Part shown: piece after piece, positions 58,498-64,000 of the stretch
Layout: every line of letters starts with the position of its first letter
Numbering within the stretch: position 1 is the stretch's first letter
Source of the DNA: Rhodospirillaceae bacterium
GTDB taxonomy: Bacteria; Pseudomonadota; Alphaproteobacteria; Bin65
DNA length: 64,000 nucleotides
Reading direction: 5' to 3'
NCBI GenBank assembly: GCA_009840595.1
Contig: VXNK01000038.1
Span: 1 to 64,000 of the forward strand
The notes under the pieces: model-generated
The model's input: the letters and a program-made list of their open reading frames with translations, nothing else
Databases searched by the model: none
What the model was told of the DNA's origin: nothing
Translations under genes and position numbers: made by a program

Positions 58498-59400
58498 GTG
58501 TCCGACGAACCCCGCCTGAGAACGGCGATGACCGAAGTCGCCGACCGGATCGAAGAGACCCTGGCCGCCCTGCTGCCGCGGGGCGACGGGCCGGAAACGC
58601 GCGTGTTCGAGGCGATGGCCTATGCCAGCCTGGACGGCGGCAAGCGGCTGCGGCCCTTCCTGACGGTCCAGACGGCCCGGCTGTTCGACGTGCCGGACAG
58701 CCGCAGCCTGCGCGCCGGCGCGGCAATCGAGCTCGTCCACTGCTATTCCCTGGTCCATGACGACCTGCCGGCGATGGACGACGACGACCTGCGCCGGGGC
58801 CGGCCCTCCAACCATGTCGCCTTCGACGAAGCGACCGCGATCCTGGCCGGCGACGCCCTCCAGACCCTGGCCTTCGAAGTGCTCGCCGATCCGGCGACCC
58901 ACCCCGACGGCGAGGTGCGGGCCGGCTTGGTTGCGGCGCTGGCGGCGGCCGCCGGCGCCCGGGGCATGGTCGGCGGCCAGATGTTCGATATTGCCGCCGA
59001 GACGGACGGTGCCGGCTTCACCCTGGAACAGATCGTCCGTTTGCAGCGCCTGAAGACCGGTCGCCTGTTCGACGTATCCTGCCAGGCCGGGGCGATCCTG
59101 GGCGGGGCGAACGAAGCGGAGCGCTCGGCGCTGGCGGCGTATACCGAAGACCTCGGGCTCGCGTTCCAGATCGCCGACGACATTCTGGACGAAACCGGCA
59201 ATGCGGCCGAAGTCGGCAAGAAGGTCGGCAAGGACGCCAGCGCCGGAAAGGCCACCTTCATTTCGATTCTCGGCCTCGACGCCGCGCGCGAACGGGCCAA
59301 TTTGCTTGCATTACAGGCTGTTAAGGTGCTGGAATGCTTCGGAGCGCGCGCCGATCTCCTGCGGGAAGCGGCGCATTTCGCCGTAGGCCGACGCACCTGA
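58498..59400 (+). CDS. ispA: Polyprenyl synthetase (farnesyl/geranylgeranyl diphosphate synthase)
   Basis: [55 protein letters not shown] start proposed, TTG 58465 possible. Confidence 0.9.
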   Translation: MSDEPRLRTAMTEVADRIEETLAALLPRGDGPETRVFEAMAYASLDGGKRLRPFLTVQTARLFDVPDSRSLRAGAAIELVHCYSLVHDDLPAMDDDDLRRGRPSNHVAFDEATAILAGDALQTLAFEVLADPATHPDGEVRAGLVAALAAAAGARGMVGGQMFDIAAETDGAGFTLEQIVRLQRLKTGRLFDVSCQAGAILGGANEAERSALAAYTEDLGLAFQIADDILDETGNAAEVGKKVGKDASAGKATFISILGLDAARERANLLALQAVKVLECFGARADLLREAAHFAVGRRT

Positions 59401-59435
59401 ACCGGGATCTTTCAAGCGACGCGAGGCGGTTCGAC

Positions 59436-61364
59436 ATGTCCAGGAAAAGCAAGACGCCCTTGCTCGACAAGGTCAAGTCTCCGGCCGACCTGCGCAAGCT
59501 CGATGTCAAGGAGCTGCGCCAGTTCGCCGACGAGTTGCGGGCCGAAACGGTCGATGCCGTGTCGGTCACCGGCGGGCATCTCGGCGCCGGCCTCGGCGTC
59601 GTCGAGCTGACCACGGCGATCCACTATCTGTTCGATACGCCCGACGACATCCTGATCTGGGATGTCGGCCATCAGTGCTACCCTCACAAGATCCTCACCG
59701 AACGGCGCGACCGCATCCGCACGATCCGCCAGGGCGGCGGCCTCTACGGCTTCACCAAGCGTTCGGAAAGCGTCTACGACCCGTTCGGCGCCGCGCACAG
59801 CTCGACCTCCATTTCCGCCGGACTCGGTTTTGCCGTGTCGGGCGAGCTTCAGAAGAAAGAGGGCCGCAACGTCATCGCCGTGATCGGCGACGGTGCCATG
59901 AGTGCGGGCATGGCGTACGAAGCGATGAACAACGCGGCGGTCACGGGCGCGCGCCTGATCGTCGTCCTGAACGACAACGACATGTCGATCGCGCCGCCGG
60001 TGGGCGGGCTTTCGGCCTATCTCAGCCGGCTGATTTCCTCGCGCAGCTTCCGGTCGGTCCGGCAACTCACTATGATGCTGGCCGAGAAGTTCCCGCGCCA
60101 GATCGAGCGTGCGGCCCAGCGGGCGGAGGAATATGCCCGCGGCCTGCTGACCGGCGGCACCCTGTTCGAGGAGTTGGGCCTCTACTATGTCGGCCCGATC
60201 GACGGGCACAATCTGGACCACCTGATTCCCGTCCTGAAAAACGTCCGGGACGATCCGCAAGGCGGCCCGATCCTGGTCCACTGCGTCACCAAGAAGGGCA
60301 AGGGCTACGAGCCCGCCGAGAGTTCCGCAGACCGGTATCACGGCGTCGGCAAGTTCGACGTCGTCACCGGCGAGCTCTACAAGCCGCCGTCGAACGCGCC
60401 GAGCTACACCAAGGTCTTCGCCAACGCCCTGATCAAGGAGGCGGAGAAGGACGACAAGATCGTGGCGATCACGGCAGCCATGCCGTCGGGCACCGGGGTC
60501 GACCTGTTCGGCAAGGCGTTCCCGGAACGCACCTTCGACGTCGGCATCGCCGAGCAGCATGCCGTGACCTTCGCCGGCGGCCTCGCCGCCGACGGCATGA
60601 AGCCGTTCTGCGCGATCTATTCCACCTTCCTCCAGCGCGGCTACGACCAGGTCGTCCACGACGTGGCGATCCAGAAATTGCCGGTGCGTTTCGCCATGGA
60701 CCGGGCCGGCCAGGTCGGCGCCGACGGCCAGACCCATGCCGGCTCCTTCGACATCGCCTATCTCGGCTGCCTGCCCGGCTTCGTGCTGATGGCCTGTTCG
60801 GACGAGGCCGACCTGGTCCACATGGTGGCGACCGCCGTGGCGATCGACGACCGGCCCTGCGGCTTTCGCTATCCGCGCGGCGAGGGCATCGGCGTGGACA
60901 TGCCGGAGCAAGGCGTGCCCCTGGAGATCGGCAAGGGCCGGATCGTACGCGAAGGCAATGCGGTCGCCATCCTGTCCTACGGCCAGCGTCTGCCGGATTC
61001 GCTGACGGCGGCGGACGAGCTGGCGGCGCGCGGGTGGAGCACCACGGTGGCCGACGCGCGCTTCGCCAAGCCGCTCGACGAAGACCTGATCCGGCGCCTC
61101 GCCCGCGAACACGAACTGCTCATCACCGTCGAGGAGGGTTCGGTCGGCGGGTTCGGCAGCTTCGTCGGCCAGTTCATGAGCCATGACGGCCTGCTCGACC
61201 GCGGCACGCTGAAATTCCGGCCGATGGTCCAGGCCGACCGCTTTTTCGACCAGGACAAGCCGGAGAAGCAGGTCGAAGCCGCCGGCCTCAGCGCGCGCGA
61301 CATCGTCCGTACGGCGCTAACAGCGCTGGGTGCGGACGCCGGGGACGTCGAACTCTCGGCCTGA
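59436..61364 (+). CDS. dxs: 1-deoxy-D-xylulose-5-phosphate synthase
   Basis: [64 protein letters not shown]. Confidence 0.97.
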   Translation: MSRKSKTPLLDKVKSPADLRKLDVKELRQFADELRAETVDAVSVTGGHLGAGLGVVELTTAIHYLFDTPDDILIWDVGHQCYPHKILTERRDRIRTIRQGGGLYGFTKRSESVYDPFGAAHSSTSISAGLGFAVSGELQKKEGRNVIAVIGDGAMSAGMAYEAMNNAAVTGARLIVVLNDNDMSIAPPVGGLSAYLSRLISSRSFRSVRQLTMMLAEKFPRQIERAAQRAEEYARGLLTGGTLFEELGLYYVGPIDGHNLDHLIPVLKNVRDDPQGGPILVHCVTKKGKGYEPAESSADRYHGVGKFDVVTGELYKPPSNAPSYTKVFANALIKEAEKDDKIVAITAAMPSGTGVDLFGKAFPERTFDVGIAEQHAVTFAGGLAADGMKPFCAIYSTFLQRGYDQVVHDVAIQKLPVRFAMDRAGQVGADGQTHAGSFDIAYLGCLPGFVLMACSDEADLVHMVATAVAIDDRPCGFRYPRGEGIGVDMPEQGVPLEIGKGRIVREGNAVAILSYGQRLPDSLTAADELAARGWSTTVADARFAKPLDEDLIRRLAREHELLITVEEGSVGGFGSFVGQFMSHDGLLDRGTLKFRPMVQADRFFDQDKPEKQVEAAGLSARDIVRTALTALGADAGDVELSA

Positions 61365-61380
61365 CCGGAGCAGTTTAATC

Positions 61381-61403
61381 GTCCGGCCGTCCGGCCGTCC
61401 GGA
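61381..61403. repeat. 8-bp tandem repeat (gtccggcc)x~3
   Basis: gtccggccgtccggccgtccgga between dxs and the binding-protein gene. Confidence 0.85.
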
Positions 61404-61488
61404 CCGCTGTAATCCGGATGCGACGGATCGGCGGCACGATTGCCAATACAAAAGTAAGGGTTTGAACTCTGTTTTGAGGGGCGAAGTC

Positions 61489-62472
61489 ATGAAGCGAACC
61501 ATTCCAATCATCGCGTCGGCGGTTGTTGCCGCCGCCCTTGCCGGTGCCGCGCAGGCCGCGTCCGGCAATCTTGTCGTCTACACCAGCCAGCCGGCGAAAG
61601 ACGCGCAGCAGACCGTGGACGCCTTCACGAAAAAGAATCCGCAGGTGAAGGTCTCGTGGATCCGCCAGGGTACGACCAAGATGATGGCGAAAGTGCGCGC
61701 CGAAATCGCCGCCGGCAGCCTGAAGGCGGATGTCCTCCTGATCGCCGACATGGTGACGATGGAGGGCCTCAAGCAGGAAGGCCGCCTGCTGGCCCACACG
61801 GGCGCGAAATTGGACGGCTACGATCCGGCGCTCTACGACAAGGACCGGACCTATTTCAGCACCAAGCTGATTACGACCGGCATCATCTACAACACCGCCG
61901 GCAAGATGAAACCGGCCTCCTGGGCCGACCTGCTGAAGCCGGCGGCCAAGGGCCAGATCGCCATGCCGAGCCCGCTGACCTCGGGCGCCGCGACCATCCA
62001 CATGCAGGCGATCAAGAACAACGCCGCGCTGGGCTGGAGCTTCTACAAGGGCCTGGCGGCGCAGCAGGCGTCGGCGGCGGGCGGCAACGGCCGGACGCTG
62101 AAACGCGTCGCCAGCGGCGAGAAGCTCTACGGCATGATCGTCGACTTCATGGCGATCCGGGCCAAGGCCAAGGGTTCGCCGGTCGAGTTCGTGTTTCCCA
62201 AGGAAGGCGTCAGCATGGTCACGGAACCGGTCGCCATCATGAAATCGACGAAGAATGCCGAGGCCGCGAAAGCCTTTGTCGATTTCCTGCTCTCGAAGGA
62301 AGGCCAGCAGTTCGCCCAGCGGCAGGGCTATCTGCCGGCGCATTCCGAAGTGGCGGGGCCGAAGGGCTTCCCGCCGCGCGCCGGGATCAGGCTGATGACC
62401 TTCGACCCGGCCAAGGCGCTGGCCGACGTCAAAAACAGCCGGAAGGCATTCGCCGATCTGTTCGGGAAGTAG
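61489..62472 (+). CDS. Extracellular solute-binding protein (Fe(III)-type ABC transporter)
   Basis: Signal peptide MKRTIPIIASAVVAAALAGAAQAASGNLVVYTSQP; family 1-like; followed by Fbp-type permease. Confidence 0.88.
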   Translation: MKRTIPIIASAVVAAALAGAAQAASGNLVVYTSQPAKDAQQTVDAFTKKNPQVKVSWIRQGTTKMMAKVRAEIAAGSLKADVLLIADMVTMEGLKQEGRLLAHTGAKLDGYDPALYDKDRTYFSTKLITTGIIYNTAGKMKPASWADLLKPAAKGQIAMPSPLTSGAATIHMQAIKNNAALGWSFYKGLAAQQASAAGGNGRTLKRVASGEKLYGMIVDFMAIRAKAKGSPVEFVFPKEGVSMVTEPVAIMKSTKNAEAAKAFVDFLLSKEGQQFAQRQGYLPAHSEVAGPKGFPPRAGIRLMTFDPAKALADVKNSRKAFADLFGK

Positions 62473-62478
62473 GCCGGC

Positions 62479-64000
62479 TTGAGCATTCCGGCGCGCCGGA
62501 TCGCGGGCGGCGAGGCACTTTGGCTCGCCGCCCTCGTCGTTTTCGTCGGGATCATCGCCGTCCTGCCGATCGTCCGGTTGCTCTGGGAAGGCACCGGACC
62601 GTTCTTTCTGGGTAACGACAGTCCGGCCGTAGAAGTCCTCTCGGACCCGACGACATGGCGCGCGACCCGGCGGTCTTTCGAGACTGCTGTGGGCGGCGCC
62701 CTCCTGTCTCTGGTGCTGGGAACCCTCTTCGCACTGCTGGTCGCGCTGACGGACCTGCGCGGCAAGCTGCTGCTCACCTTCTGCTTCATGATCCCGCTCA
62801 TGATCCCGCCGCAGGTGACGGCGCTGAGCTGGATCCAGGTGTTCGGCGCCTCCAGCACGTTGTTGACGATGCTCGACCTTGCGCCGGCGCCGGGGTCCAA
62901 ACACCCGCTCTATTCGCGCGAAGGCATCGTGCTGCTGCTCGGGATCCAGCACGCCCCGCTGGTCTTCCTGACGGTGCGTGCCGGGCTGCGCAGCCTGCCG
63001 CGCGAGGCGGTGGAGGCGGCGCGCATGGCGGGCGCCGGGACGCTCACCGTGTTCCGGACCATCATCCTGCCGCTGATGACGCCGACGCTCACGGTGGGCG
63101 TGGCGCTCGCCTTCGTTTCGAGCATCGGCAACTTCGGCATTCCGCTGTTTCTCGGCCAGCCGGCCGGCTACCAGACCCTGCCGGTGCTGATCTTCTCCCG
63201 CCTCTCCGGCTTCGGGCCGTCGATCATTTCGGAGGTGGCGGTACTCGCCATCCTGGTCAGCGCCATCGCGGCACTCGGCGTTTCGGTCCAGTCCTGGTTC
63301 ATGCGGCGCGGCGATTTCCGGACCATCGGCGTGCCGAGCCAGCCGCTCGCCTTCGTTCTGGGACGCTGGCGCCTGCCGGCGGAAACCGGGTGCTGGCTGG
63401 TCATCCTGCTGGTGCTCGTCCTGCCCGTGACCGCCCTGATCGCGGTCACGCTGGTGCCGGCCTTCGGCGTGCCGCTGACATGGGCCAGCCTGACTTTCGA
63501 CGCCTATGTCGAGGTACTGTGGCGCCAGGCGGTGACCGTCCGCGCGTTCCAGAACAGCGGGTTCCTGGCGGCGACCGCCACCGTCATGCTGGTGCTCGCC
63601 AGCGTGCCGCTGGCCTATTTCATCGCCTGGCGGCGCAACCGGCTGGCCGGCGCGCTCAGCACGGTCATCGACATCCCCTACGCCATGCCCGGCATCGTCC
63701 TCGCGATTGCCGCGATCCTCGTCTTTCTGAAACCGATACCGGTGATCGAATACAGCCTCTACGGCACCCTGTGGATCATTCTGGTCGCCTATCTCGGCCG
63801 GTTTGCGACATTGGCGATCCGTCCGGCCATCGCCGGCCTGACCCAGATGGACCGCGGCCTCGACGAGGCGGCACGGATGACCGGTGCCGGCTTCGGTTTC
63901 CGGTTGCGCACCGTGATCGGGCCGCTGACCCTGCCGCTCACCGCAGCCGGCGGTATCCTGGTTTTCCTGACCGCCTTCAACGAACTGACCGTCTCGGCGC
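62479..64000 (+). CDS. Fe(III)-type ABC transporter permease (FbpB-like), runs off window end; TTG start
   Basis: Manually translated LSIPARRIAGGEALWLAALVVFVG...AARMAGAGTLTVFRTIILPLMTPTLTVGVALAF...; not in the ORF track because it is open-ended. Confidence 0.85.
   Translation, partial: MSIPARRIAGGEALWLAALVVFVGIIAVLPIVRLLWEGTGPFFLGNDSPAVEVLSDPTTWRATRRSFETAVGGALLSLVLGTLFALLVALTDLRGKLLLTFCFMIPLMIPPQVTALSWIQVFGASSTLLTMLDLAPAPGSKHPLYSREGIVLLLGIQHAPLVFLTVRAGLRSLPREAVEAARMAGAGTLTVFRTIILPLMTPTLTVGVALAFVSSIGNFGIPLFLGQPAGYQTLPVLIFSRLSGFGPSIISEVAVLAILVSAIAALGVSVQSWFMRRGDFRTIGVPSQPLAFVLGRWRLPAETGCWLVILLVLVLPVTALIAVTLVPAFGVPLTWASLTFDAYVEVLWRQAVTVRAFQNSGFLAATATVMLVLASVPLAYFIAWRRNRLAGALSTVIDIPYAMPGIVLAIAAILVFLKPIPVIEYSLYGTLWIILVAYLGRFATLAIRPAIAGLTQMDRGLDEAARMTGAGFGFRLRTVIGPLTLPLTAAGGILVFLTAFNELTVSA

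Overview
64 kb of high-GC alphaproteobacterial-type chromosome, densely coding, no rRNA, tRNA, prophage, transposase or CRISPR array recognised. From left to right it holds: a DUF559-type endonuclease ORF embedded in composite palindromic repeats; a Mo-bis-MGD oxidoreductase / thioesterase / CaiB / LLM-flavin block; a Gld-like ABC exporter operon; a dienelactone hydrolase and a dipeptide-type ABC importer whose last ATPase ORF runs in frame into an SDR; a tightly coupled acyl-CoA ligase / ACAD / SDR / APH-kinase / GNAT operon; a visibly AT-rich two-gene restriction-modification-like island next to pckA; the chvI-chvG-hprK-rapZ-manX-ptsH regulatory block; housekeeping genes (prmC, prfA, hisS, ispG, rodZ-like, ptsP, lysC, ubiG); an RND efflux pair; a histone-deacetylase-like gene with xseB, a polyprenyl synthase and dxs; and the start of an Fe(III)-type ABC importer. 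Leading leads: (1) the DUF559 endonuclease whose reading frame is continuous with the palindromic repeats around it, with an apparent gene-less copy of the element at 14.86-15.02 kb; (2) the AT-rich MTase plus putative PD-(D/E)XK nuclease island; (3) an Lva-like (4-hydroxyacyl-CoA kinase) gene set; (4) the ABC-ATPase/SDR fused ORF; (5) a PCu(A)C-family protein apparently lacking its copper ligands; (6) an 0.8 kb AT-rich intergenic region with nested inverted repeats. All family names come from reading protein motifs by eye; no searches were run.
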